In this document: one piece after another, positions 12,325-23,494 of the stretch
Position numbering within the stretch: position 1 is the first letter of the stretch
Layout: each line of letters begins with the position of its first letter
From: Typha latifolia
Taxonomy: Eukaryota; Streptophyta; Magnoliopsida; Poales; Typhaceae
Reading direction: 5' to 3'
DNA: 64,000 nt
Assembly (NCBI GenBank): GCA_019914945.1
Contig: CM034102.1
Coordinates: 3,399,501 to 3,463,500 of the forward strand
The notes under the pieces: generated by a model
The model's database searches: none
What the model was told of the DNA's origin: nothing
Seen by the model: only the letters and a program-made list of their open reading frames with translations
Position numbers and translations under genes: made by a program

Positions 12325-14959
12325 ATGGACAAGCTGTTTTGTAGATTTGGGCATTTCTTCGTTGTAGCTATCTTGCTTTGTTTGCGGCCGGCGTTTGGAA
12401 TTAGGTTTGTGATTGATAGGGAAGATTGTTTTTCCCATGCAATTCCTTATGAAGGGGATACGATTCGTGTCTCCTTTGTCGTGATCAAGGCAGATACTCC
12501 ATGGCATTATAGCGAAGATGGTGTGGATCTCGTGGTATGCACTTGATGTTTAACTTTTCTGGATCTATAATAATATGGAGAATCTTTGATTGCTTGAACT
12601 TAATCGAGTGTGTTTCTAGTATTGGCATGTCATGATGAATTATATTTATTATTTCTTTTCTTTTAGATGTAGTTCATGAGTTAGTTGTGTTCCTCCTGCA
12701 TGTATACAGTTATAGCTTTGATCATGCGTCTGAGTCTTTTTGTTTTGATGAATTGAAAAATGAGATGATATCTTTATTTTGGACAAGTATGACATGCTTG
12801 ACCTGTTGTCCTCTGTATATAATTATTTATGTTCTTTTAAGTTAAACTTGCGTGATGGATTAGTACAGTTTGTCGAGCGTTACTAGTAATTTTGTATCAT
12901 AGTTGCCATATTTTCAGTTGATTTTTAAACAGATTATGGAGGTATTATTTGCATAATCAAGGTGTCAAAGAAGAAATAGCTACAACTAAGGGATTGTCTT
13001 GTATGGCCAGATTAGCAAGTTTATTCATCTTTCTTTTTTTGTGATATTTCAAACAACAATAAAATATTTCCGTGTACACTAACATAGCATATCAACAATA
13101 CAGATATCATAATGCTTCTAGGATTGTCTCCTCTCCAAACCTTTTAACCTTTGATTGTGGCTTTACATTGTTAAACTGCTACAGTCTGAAAAGTTCTTAC
13201 ACTTCTACTTTATTATATTTTTCCTGCTGCTGATAAATTATATCAATTAGATATCCCTAATGGATATAAAATGGCGATTTGTGTAGGAGAAAGATAAGAT
13301 GAGTTTAGGTTTATGATTATCAAGTTGGGGAATCCTCGTAATTTTCAAGTACTTATGCTCAAAAGACTAGTTGCATATCCACCAGAAAGTCTATACATGT
13401 TGATATAAAACTTTTCATGCTATCAAGATACAATGTCTTTTATATTGATAAAAGGACATGAAGAGTGGACTCCAACATACTAATACAATTATTGGATCCT
13501 TAGATGGCTAGTGTGGACATGACAGTAAATTAATCTTCTGCATTTGCAATTGTATGAAGTGCACTCTTTCCTGGACATAACAGGATGGAATTCCATAGCT
13601 GAAGCGAAGTACAAGGGTTTGCTGGAAAATTCCATTTGATGGAATATGTGATTATAAAATCTAAATCAGCTCTGAACTCTTGGAATTTGATATGCAATAT
13701 GAATAGAAATATTATGCTGATGGAATAGCTAAATGCTTACTGCTATATATTTGATGATGTTCATAAGGTTTCATACTGTTATTACATTGCTTCATCATTA
13801 TTAAATAGATTCCATAGTTTTGGTAAATACCTTCCTAAGGTGTGACACTCCATCTCTTTTGCAGTTTGCTTTTTCGTGTTTTTTTTTCCTTTTAAACTTG
13901 TCTTTTTGGGTATTGTCTTATGTTCTGGCTAGACTTGTTTGCACATCTAGATTAGCATTTTGATTCCACATTTGCTTTCTTTATCAGGTAAAAGATCCCT
14001 CTGGCAGTCAAATTCATGACTCACGCGACAAGATTAGTGACAAGTTTGAATTTATAGTTCAGAAGAGAGGTCTCCATCGTTTCTGCTTCACCAACAAGTC
14101 TCCATATCATGAGACCATAGACTTTGATGTGCATATCAACCATTTTGTACACTTTGATGAACATGCTAAAGATGGTAAGCAATTTCTATTAACTTCACAC
14201 AATGCAGAGCATGACTCCTCTTCTCTTTCCTCTTGAAATTTATGCAGAGCATTTTGCCCCTTTACTCGAACAAATTGCAAAACTAGATGAAGCTCTTTAC
14301 AACATTCAGTTTGAACAGCATTGGTTGGAGGCTCAGACAGACCGCCAAGCAATATGTATGTCTCTCCACACTTTCTGTCTCCATTTTTATATTCAGAGCT
14401 TCTGACTTCCTTATACTTCTGTCATAAGTTACTTTTGTGAACACTCATCAGGAGAAGGATGACTCTTCTGTCTCCATCATTATGTTGGTAGTTGTTGACT
14501 TCCTTGTGCTTCTGTCATAAGTTACTTTCATGAACAGTCATTAAGGGAAGGAAAACTCTTCAAGATACTCCCTCTTATGGGATTATAGAGCATCATGTAT
14601 AATTTTGGATACAGTATAATTACCAGAATCAGCATTTTCTTCACTGTTTGGCATGTCAGAGAAATGGTCATGTCCTAATGGTCTTGAAGGAGTTCTGATT
14701 CATGAAATCTCAATATATTCTATTCCCTGATTTTTCTTTTCATGCCTGAAAATCCAATTAAGATGATTTTTCACCAAAAAAGATAACCTACTAATATTAT
14801 TATGTTTTTACCTCCTTGGCTGCAGTAAATGAGGGCATGAGTAGTAGGGCAATTCACAAGGCACTTTTTGAGTCAGCTGCTCTTATCGGAGCTAGTATTC
14901 TCCAAGTTTATCTCTTACGGCGTCTTTTCGAGCGAAAACTTGGCAGCTCAAGGGTTTAA
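12325..14959 (+). CDS. Transmembrane emp24 domain protein, p24 beta-2 type
   Basis: Four exons (12325–12534, 13988–14174, 14248–14355, 14826–14959) encode 212 residues. A signal peptide occupies about 1–25. The luminal GOLD domain starts IRFVIDREDCFSH and has its two conserved cysteines at about 35 and 103. A coiled-coil segment follows (LDEALYNIQFEQHWLEAQ), then one membrane span (about 181–202) and a short cytosolic tail ending RRLFERKLGSSRV. Motifs and order closely match Arabidopsis p24 beta-2 (At3g07680). Known role: p24 proteins cycle between ER and Golgi, pair with p24 delta members and load cargo, including GPI-anchored proteins, into COPII/COPI vesicles. The start codon lies two bases after a TTATCTTCAG acceptor-like site, and a donor-like GAG|GTTAGA sits near 12018. 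An intron in the 5' UTR is therefore likely. Confidence 0.94.
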
Positions 14960-15645
14960 TTCTTCAAAAGCATTTCACTTGTACCTTATGCTTTTCTTCT
15001 GGACTCTGGATATAAGATTAGATACTTTAGGGCTCTATATATTTCCTCTACTTATTTTTGGACCAATTTCAGAATTTTGACAAGACTTTGCAGCATTATC
15101 TGTGACAGTGAATGTACATTTTTAATTATGTGGATAGCTGGTTGTGCACTTTTTTCCTAATTGATTATCTCTGCTCTCAAGTTTGAATCTCATAGTTTCA
15201 TGCATTTTTTATTCTTTTTCTTTTTGATGAGAACTACTAACTGTTATATCTTATGAAATACTTATTTTGAATATATAAGTAGGAAGCTACATTTAGAAAG
15301 GGAATTGGCCTGTTATCAGACAATGGAGCAGCTCGAGAGATTGTTTTGCTTTCTTGATATCCACAAAAAAACTTCTTTGACCTGGAGTCTTAATTTTGAT
15401 AAACAATGGCTGCTCAAATCTTTCTGGTCTCAGCTATACTATTAGGTTCATTGTGCTCCTGGCCTTTGTTGTTTCATCTAATTGTGTAAAGATATTCTTA
15501 ATTCCTCTTTTTTCCTTGAGATATTGAGAACCACATTAGAGAAGTAAATGGAGGAAAATGTCATCCTAACATTTTTGTACATTTCTAAGTTTATCATGAC
15601 CAGGTTATCTAATGTTTAAGATGCCCTTTCTCCTGTCCTTTGGTA

Positions 15646-15740
15646 TATTAGGGCAAGTTAGTAATCGCTCTATTGGTGAGTGTTTGAATGTATTTGTCAT
15701 ACAAAGTCTAACTTGGGAATATTATAAACTTGCCCTAATA
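15646..15740. repeat. 95-bp foldback with 14-bp perfect arms
   Basis: The left arm TATTAGGGCAAGTT is repeated exactly, inverted, at 15727–15740 (AACTTGCCCTAATA). Matching extends to about 20 bases with two or three mismatches. It could be a very small MITE or just a hairpin. No target duplication is clear. Confidence 0.55.
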
Positions 15741-17163
15741 TTTTTCCTTAGAGAACCACAGGGAGTGCTACATGTTTCAATGCTTAATTGTATACTGATT
15801 GCTACTGCAACATATTAGGTACATTTTCTCATGCTACAGAAAGCAGCACATGGTGTCCCCTTTAAATATGCAGTTATGGTTGAACAGAATAATACTGGTG
15901 TTCTTTGTTTCACCATGAGACATGCTGAGATGTTTTATCGTACTGTGTCTGTAAGTTCCTACACTCTAGTTAATCTTGGGCAGTTTGTGGACAAACTTTC
16001 AGATGCTGAAGAGGAGATTCCATGAGGAATCATTGTGTTAACTCAATAGCGAGGCACACGAGATGGTAAAAGTTAATTTTTCATTAAATTTCGAGCACCT
16101 CTGACAATTATGTTTGCTGACCAACAATATATTCATGGTCTGATTGCAATGTTGCCATGATCCAAGAACAGTTAACTGCCCTTTTTGTCTGCATCCATGG
16201 TTAAGAAGCTTGGTTGTGTAGTTAATATGTTATCTGTCTGAAGAGTACTATTTGATTGCTAATAGTAAAGATGCCTAGTAAATCAGCAAGTATAGTTTAA
16301 AGCTAGAGAGCAGATTGTTATGAACTGCAGTAGATTTTGCCGATAGAAACCATTCAATCCACTGATAGATGAGCTACTGAATATGGAGGGACCTGCAAAC
16401 TGGCATTGTTTCGGATTAGCCCTCAAGGTGCACGTCGGAAGACAAACTAATATTTACTTTTGAGACGGTGCAATTACTTAGGTTATTATTGTAGCCTAGT
16501 GGTTGAATCTTAATAAAATTTTCACTAGAATCAAGTGTGGCTCTATTTTTTTTTTTTTCAAAATAGTTAGTCTAGTTGGCAAACCTATATTTCGGAGAGT
16601 ACTTGCTCCTGTTATTTTGCATATAATTAGCCCATGGGCCATTCAAAGACTGCAATTCATGAACCTGCTCCTAAATTTAATTGATGCCAATTATGTTCTC
16701 CCCATGATAGGATGCATCACATGGTAAATTGGTAAGCATCTACCTACTGGACTCAACAAAATCTTTAAAATCTTTAAAAGGTGCCAAGCTCCATGAACCC
16801 CATCAGAAGAAAATCTTAAAAGAATCTCTACACAAAATGTAGGGTAGACAAGTGTAAATAGGAAGATTGGCATTGGGAGATCATTAGAGATACACACAAA
16901 GGTATGGTGCCCCAAAGGTTGAATCCACAACCAAGAAGTCAAATAGAAAGGGAGAAAGGAAAGAGAACATAACATAACAATATAGATAACACTGCATCTC
17001 CCTTGACCCACCTAAGAGATCCATTCACAAGGTCACTTTGGGAAGGGTGGAAGACTGGAAGATAATGAGGGACCACCCCTCTTCCACCATACCCATACTT
17101 TAAAACCAACACATCTTGTGCCATATGGTGGGTGACTCACCATTTTAATACATGTAATATCAA

Positions 17164-17187
17164 TCTCTCTCTCTCTCTCTCTCTCTC
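17164..17187. repeat. (TC)n microsatellite
   Basis: Twelve perfect dinucleotide units about 330 bases upstream of the first ACR start codon. Confidence 0.9.
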
Positions 17188-17377
17188 ATGCACACAATTG
17201 TAGAGGAGTGTTTGAATCTTGTAATCCAAGGGGCAGCAAAAAGTGTTTCTCTTTCCTCTTCAATCCACTCTCATCCAATTAAAGAGACGCCAAGCAATCA
17301 CAAGCACAAGCACACGCACAAACCCACCACGCACAAAAGGATAATAAAAGAAAGGTGACATCTCCATCCCATAAGCT

Positions 17378-17387
17378 TATATAAAAA
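17378..17387 (+). promoter_or_regulatory. Likely TATA box of the first ACR gene
   Basis: TATATAAAAA lies 126 bases upstream of the first ATG, at a distance that fits a 5' leader of about 95 bases. Inferred from sequence and position. Confidence 0.6.
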
Positions 17388-17512
17388 GAGTGAGATAGCA
17401 CAGGGAGGAAAGATATCGAAGTACACTAAAGAAGATAGAAAGGAGGAATCCTTGGTTCTCCTCTTTTCTCTGTCTCCTCCACCCCCCATTGAAAGCAGAG
17501 GTTGGTTTCACC

Positions 17513-20258
17513 ATGATGAGTTGTGGGTCTCCTCCTACTGAAGTTGAGGATGAGTATGAGAAGCTGGTCATTCGAATGAACCCACCAAGGTGAGAGCTTT
17601 GCTGAGTTCTTTTTTGTTGGTAGGAGCTTTTGATTTTTGTTCAATTTGGATACCTTTTTAATCTATTCGTTTCTTTAGAGTCACCGTGGATAACACTTCA
17701 GATATAGCAGCCACTTTGGTGAAGGTGATCTATTTGGGATGTTTGCCGTTGTTGGTCTTTCGGATTTCTCTCTCTTGGGTTTTGACCTGTGAGTTCTTGT
17801 TTGGTTTCTATCGCAGGTGGACAGTGCTAATAAATTTGGGAGCTTGTTAGAAGTAGTGCAGGTTTTGACTGATTTGAAGATTACCATCAGAAGAGCTTAT
17901 ATTTCCTCTGATGGAGAATGGTTTATGGATGGTGAGCAACATTATAAAAATGAATTACAACTATGTACATGGTCTTCCAATTTTATTCTTCTTACATGGT
18001 CTTCCAATTTTATTCTTCTTTCAGTTTATGTTATTGAGTAGACTGCGCACTTGTTTGCAGTGTTCCATGTTGTAGACCATGAAGGAAATAAACTTTCTGA
18101 TAGTGAAGTCATCAACAGGATTGAACAGGTGGAGTACCAATATCCAATTGTTTTCTCTAAGTTTCATTTCATGCCCTTTTTTTTACAGTAGTGTGATCAG
18201 CCAAGGTAGTACCTTTTAGTTTGGGAAAGTTCTTATAATGGAAAATCTCTGTCCATAAATCAGAAGAGAAGCTCATTTCGAAATTCATAAGTTCGATTTG
18301 TTTTAGGTCTAGTACACATTGAATCAACTTGGATTAATTTCTGGTACACATTGAATCAACTTGGATTAATTTAATTCAGGGGATGTGGATCTTCATACTA
18401 GTTGAGTCTTTAAGGTTTGTGAGCAGAATATAACAAATTTCTTTCTTGTTCAAGTACTTCTTAAGAATAATTGAAATTGTCCATTTTATCACCATGATTC
18501 CCAGGTCATTTACAGAGAAGAAAGGACATCTGCTGTTGATTCTTTTAGCATCTTCCTTTTAGGTAGTACTGAAAGTATCTAATCATTGTAATGGATTTAT
18601 TCCCAATAATGCTTCAATAAGGATGCTTTTTTAACTTCCTTTCGATGATAACTTTTGTTCAATAACATCATATAACAAGCTCTTCAGCAGTCTTTCAAAG
18701 TTTTGATTTTGTGGTTTTCTTCATCTTGCAGTCATTAGGTGCCAAAGCGCTTAGGCTTCAATCTTCGAAAAGTTCAGTTGGTATTCAAGCCATCGCAGGA
18801 CATACGTCTGTCGAACTGATCGGGAGAGATAGACCAGGGCTACTTTCAGAGGTCTTTGCTGTTCTCACAGACCTTAAGTGCAATGTCGTGGCAGCTGAGG
18901 TCTGGACCCATAATTCACGAATGGCATCGGTAGTTTATGTAACAGATGGCGCCACAGGTGGACCAATAAATGACTCTGACTGGCTTGATAAAATCAAGGT
19001 ATTGCTTCGCTATGTCCTAAAAGGGAACCGAGATAAACGGAGTGCTAAAACAGCAATCTCCAAAGGTGCGACCCACAAAGAGAGGAGGCTCCATCAAATA
19101 ATGTGCGCTGATCGAGATTACAACAGTGAAGATGAGAGCTTGGAAGAGGAAGAGGAGACAAGTGACAGGAATAAACCATTTGTTACAGTCGAGAATTGCA
19201 TCGAGAAAGAGTATACGGTTGTGAATGTGAGGTGCAAGGACCGCCCTAAGCTACTCTTTGATACTATCTGCACTCTGACTGATATGAAGTTTGTGGTGTT
19301 CCACGGTACTGTTATAACTGAAGGACCAGAAGCACATCAGGTTTAACCTTTAGCCCTCCTTAGTTACTACTGCAACTTTTCGAGTTACCTTCTTATTTCA
19401 CAATGCATGGTGACCCTTATATTTATTGCTTCTAAAGTTCTCACCAACTGACTCTCTTGATTCTACTTTATGCTTTTTAGTGCTATATTGTGAAGCTTCT
19501 TGGATCTGATTAGTCTTTGTTAGATTTACATCATATAAAAGGAAGGTGTTCTTCCTTTAGCTTTGCGTACGTCTCAGTTTGACACTGAATTGCTGATAAG
19601 CTTGGAACTACTCATCTAAATATCTCATAATGTCTGCTAAACCAGAAATTATTGAGAAAGCAGCATTTGCTTCTGTGATAAAGATTAGTACCTTGAAGCA
19701 CACTGTTATTTCCCTCTCACTCTATTCTGTAGGAATACTATATTAGACACCTTGATGAAAGCCCTGTGAGCTCCGAAGGTGAGCGGCAGCGATTAGTTCA
19801 TTGCTTGGAAGCTGCAATCCAGAGGAGAAACACTGAAGTATGTGTACAATTAAATCGAATATTTTGTCAATAAATCCTTGCTGACTTCACAGTAAAGTAA
19901 GAATAATTTCACATTCCAGGGCTTAAGGCTGGAGCTCTGCTGTGAAGACAGGGTCGGCCTCTTGTCCGATGTTACCCGAATCTTCCGAGAGAATGGTCTT
20001 GCAGTCAGCCAAGCAGAGGTATCTACACGGGGGTCTCAGGCCATGAATGTGTTCTATGTCATGGATGCATCAGGAAACCCAGTTCAGAGCCACACAATTG
20101 AGGCTGTTAGAAATGAAATCGGAGAGAGGATTCTCCATGTCAAGGATGATTCGAGTTCGACATCAAGGGATAGTGGAAGGCTTTCTTTTGGAAACATGAT
20201 CAGGTCCAGATCAGAGAAGTTTCTCTATAATTTGGGCTTAATAAGGTCATGCTCTTGA
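17513..20258 (+). CDS. ACT domain repeat protein, ACR4-like (upstream tandem copy)
   Basis: Seven exons (17513–17589, 17679–17724, 17817–17931, 18061–18128, 18732–19340, 19733–19837, 19920–20258) encode 452 residues. The protein begins [19 protein letters not shown]. It carries four ACT domains at about 42–103 ([12 protein letters not shown]), 128–205 ([11 protein letters not shown]), 262–335 ([11 protein letters not shown]) and 342–415 ([11 protein letters not shown]), and ends LGLIRSCS. The family is plant-specific. ACT domains usually bind amino acids or other small ligands, and ACR proteins are thought to act as sensors or regulators without an enzyme domain. An acidic loop (about 234–245) separates ACT2 from ACT3. 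The neighbouring gene at 23.5 kb is a paralogue with the same intron phases. Introns 3 and 4 each carry a short tandem duplication. Which Arabidopsis ACR is the true orthologue is unresolved; ACR4 is closest by recollection. Confidence 0.93.
17967..18020. repeat. Perfect 27-bp tandem duplication in ACR intron 3
   Basis: Two exact copies lie head to tail at 17967–17993 and 17994–18020, each starting ACATGGTCTTCCAATTTTAT. The array ends 40 bases before the acceptor at 18060, so it overlaps the zone where branch point and pyrimidine tract signals lie. Confidence 0.95.
18312..18372. repeat. About 32-bp tandem duplication in ACR intron 4
   Basis: GTACACATTGAATCAACTTG and the bases that follow it occur twice, starting near 18312 and 18344. 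The copies are identical for 29 bases, with a 3-base linker. Confidence 0.92.
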
Positions 20259-21310
20259 GACTGACAGTATACTGAAGTAAGTCACTTGGGATTGTTTCTG
20301 TAATGCTTGGATGTTAAGAGTTTATACTCAGGCATCCTGGTGATCTTAGTTTAGGCCTTACATCCAAAGAACTTCGTAAAATTCTTAGGTAAAAGGGACA
20401 TGCTGATCATGTAAATATAGCTATTTCTTGATCATCAGCGACTATTCCTGGAAAAAAAAAGCTTGCAAGCTTTTCAAGCTCTAAATTAATCCATCAATGT
20501 CACTGTCTTCAAGAAGGAAAAAATTTATGCAAGTTTTAGAAGACAAATAATCTTACAGTCATCTTTAGTGACAAGTGATCAACTGAGTGAATAATCTTAC
20601 AGTAGATGAAAAGCATCAGAAGCCTTGCAAACAGAAGGATTGAAGTTGATCTAAAATTCAAGTTCCTCACAAATGTAGACCTCAAGTGCAGCTTTTAGAA
20701 TCAAAGGTATCTTATTTTTTTTACCTTTAAGTTAGGTCAAGTTGAATGCCAATAAACTAGTATTTGTTAGTTAAATCTAATGGATTTGGAGCAGACATAC
20801 TTGGATCACAGATTTAGTTTTTGGCTAATAAACTAACGAAAAGTACTAGACAGAACAGCGACGGCCAAATTTCAATGAAAACTAAAGCAAAAACGCATTG
20901 ATTAGGATTAGAACTATCGAGATTTCTAATTTTGACATTTATATTTGATCATAGAAGTCTAAAAATCTAAACTTCAAAACTGTCACATAATCTCGAGAAG
21001 ACATGCATAGAAAGAGAAGTAAAATACGAATATTATTGTTACATGAATGGTTCTAGGATTTGTCTTGTCATGGGATGAGCATATGTAGAATTCAGAGGAA
21101 ATCATGAGGGGGGGGGGGTCAGAACATAGATACGCTGATAATAACAGTTCATGGTGTTATTATTAGGCCATAACGAGATGACGCTTGTGACAATGATTGC
21201 TTTCGGTGCTTTTTGGTGCTTTGACCCCACCCCCATATATATCCTATATATATTTATATATAGAGCTAGAGAGAGAGAGAGAAGATTTGGTAGTCTTCAA
21301 CTCTGGTCCC

Positions 21311-21332
21311 TCTCCTCTCCTCTCCTCTCCTC
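21311..21332. repeat. (TCTCC)n short tandem repeat
   Basis: Four consecutive pyrimidine pentanucleotide units, nearly perfect. Confidence 0.75.
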
Positions 21333-21537
21333 TGATCCTATCCCTAAGTTGGGCCAGAATTAAATTCGTCACTTGCCCAGTTGACCACTTGCCCCACTGA
21401 TGGATTTCTTTCCACGTTGTGACGCCAACTCTTCTGAACCTGATTCGAGCCGGTTAAATTAAGTATTGTGGGACCCGCCGCATCCAGGAAACCTGTGGCA
21501 TCGGACCCGATAAAGATCCGAGATCTGCTTCTCGGGT

Positions 21538-21604
21538 CACGTGTCTCGAGTTTGCAGACCCACTAGCCTACTCCTCCCGCTGGGATGATGTGTACCGACA
21601 CGTG
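21538..21604. promoter_or_regulatory. Two G-box / ABRE-like CACGTG motifs
   Basis: CACGTG occurs at 21538–21543 (within GGTCACGTGTC) and again at 21599–21604 (GACACGTGTAAG). Both have the extended CACGTGT core bound by bZIP and bHLH factors in other plants. They lie 1.9 kb upstream of the second ACR start, so a link to that gene is only possible. Confidence 0.4.
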
Positions 21605-21825
21605 TAAGCCGCTAACACGCACACACTTGGCCTGTAGAAATTGGTCCACTTGCGTCTTTGAATCTTTTGGAGAATGGAGAGCCTTTTCATCAGGGCTACC
21701 TTATAGTGCGTGCTCTCATATCCCCCCCAACCAAAATATATTATTCTTTACCATGATTTGTATACAAAAAAAATAATAATAATAAATAAAAATTTAAGTC
21801 ATCAAAGTACTCCCAAAGATTCATA

Positions 21826-21848
21826 TCTCTCTCTCTCTCTCTCTCTCT
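21826..21848. repeat. (CT)n microsatellite
   Basis: Perfect CT run of about 23 bases. Confidence 0.9.
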
Positions 21849-22139
21849 AAGGATATTTTTCACATTCCTATTCTTGATTCTCCAAATCATCCAGCTCCCT
21901 ATTTGGCCAATGAGGCACCCTAAAATTGTTCTCCCACACCCACAAGCAAGGAATATTCAGTTGTGATAAAGATACCAGCATCAAGTACACCAAAGAACAA
22001 TATTAATGAAACCGAAAGGAGATTAACTTAGAAACAACTCCTTTTTAGAACCCTATGCCTTAGAGGAAATGGGCCCACTTGTGATGGCCCTTTGAATTTC
22101 AAGGGCCGTGAACTCTTGTGTAATTACTAACTAATTACA

Positions 22140-22440
22140 GGGTTAATTGTATATATATTTTTCATCCTCCCAACTATTATTTTGTATCATTTTCACCCCT
22201 CTTCCAACTCTCCTCTTAAAACTGGATTTTGAAGAAATTGTAGAAGATCTGTTTATAGTTTGCTATCATGGATGGCAGCAAAAGAGAAAAGGGAATGATA
22301 CAAAAGGAAGATGGGAGCATTTTTATTTATCTATTAAGTTAGCCAAAATTTAAAGAGTTTTTATTGAAATATTCACCCATGAAGTTTAGTCAATGTCATA
22401 CATGTCAACATTTTCAAGGGTTAAGTCATACAATTGACCC
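22140..22440. mobile_element. 301-bp MITE, Mutator-like, with near-perfect 9-bp target duplication
   Basis: The left end is GGGTTAATTGTAT and the right end, reverse complemented, GGGTCAATTGTAT (12 of 13 identical). The nine bases just outside are CTAATTACA (left) and CTAATTATA (right), 8 of 9 identical. Nine-base target duplications are typical of Mutator-type transposons. The interior has no meaningful coding frame, so the element is non-autonomous. Confidence 0.7.
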
Positions 22441-22732
22441 CTAATTATACTTACCATCATGATTTTGGGCCCACCAATACCGTTAGCCGCCACACCCTTC
22501 CACGCTCCGAAAGATACAATTAGGAATAGGAACAAGTTTGGGCCCTACTTGGGCCTGTAAGATATTTCGACCTTATGACGTGGCCCGACAAGGTCCTTTC
22601 GTTTGGCTGACCTGGCAGATTTCTAGTGGATGAATCCAGTGGCCGTTGTTCTTTTGATTATCAAAGCTCCAGGTCGCTCAGGTAACGGTTGCATTAAATC
22701 GAAAATAAAATACTACCCGGCTGGGATGAAGC

Positions 22733-22748
22733 CACGTGTCCCACGTCA
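22733..22748. promoter_or_regulatory. G-box with adjacent ACGT element upstream of the second ACR gene
   Basis: GCCACGTGTCCCACGTCACTG contains CACGTG at 22733–22738 and a second ACGT core seven bases on. This paired-ABRE layout is linked to abscisic acid or stress control in other plants. It lies about 0.75 kb before the start at 23495. Function is inferred only from the motif. Confidence 0.45.
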
Positions 22749-23494
22749 CTGACTAATCAAACGGCTGCTCCTCACTAGGAGCTGGAGCAATACCAAGAAT
22801 TAGACCGGATTTGGCTCATTGGTCCATGTTGGTTATAAAAGATTATGGATACTTTCGCATGATACTCGTTTCTATAAGATATTTTAATTAAAATTTAAGA
22901 TATGATAGGATTCAAATTTTAAGGTAAGAAATATTATTTCATAGGATGCTGCGACCTTCAACGAGGAAGTCAACGAGCAAATCACCGAATCCGACCGGTC
23001 CAATCGAACCGGCTCTCCCCCCCAAAAGGAAAAAAAAAATCTCGTCCGGTCCGAAACATTCCGCATGTGGAACGCTTGCCAAGAAAGATCCCGGGGGACA
23101 GATCACCTGCCCTTCTCCGTAAGAAAAAGATACATCTTTATTGCCCGTCAGGCCACCCGGCCAATAAGACCCTGCCCCGTCACAGAAAGATTCCATGTCG
23201 GAGTCCGGGCAGCCCCTTGCCCGGGAAATCTAGTTGAAGAGGGTACTTAAAAGTTTTAAACGGCTAAGGAAAAAAAGTAAAAATATATCCTACTATTCCA
23301 GTATTTTATTCTTCTTCCTATTAAAAACGCGCGGCCTTTCCTTTTCTAATCCTACCCCTCTCTCTCTCTCTCTCTTCCTAATTCTTCTGCTCTGTTCTCT
23401 TGCTGAGTACTTATAGGTGAGATTGGTGCTTCTCCTCTCTATGCTTGTTCTTTATTTCGCTATTTGATTGGAGGTTGTCTCTGAGAGGCGATTG

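Larger units (their letters stand above)
14960..17512. other. Spacer between p24 and the first ACR gene
   Basis: This holds the p24 3' UTR, a small perfect-armed hairpin (15646–15740), a (TC)n run (17164–17187) and the promoter and leader of the first ACR gene. Several short open frames show no domain. I see no gene. Confidence 0.55.
20259..23494. other. Spacer between the two ACR genes
   Basis: From left to right it holds the 3' UTR of the first ACR gene, a poly-G run near 21108–21118, a TCTCC repeat (21311–21332), two G-boxes (21538, 21599), a (CT)n run (21826–21848), a 301-bp inverted-repeat element (22140–22440), another G-box (22733), a GC-richer segment and a (TC)n 5' leader of the second ACR gene (about 23350–23373). 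I see no gene. Confidence 0.6.

Noticed and set aside
16691..17011. 106-codon minus-strand frame between p24 and ACR
   Set aside because: No domain, no conserved start context, and both strands are open in AT-rich DNA.
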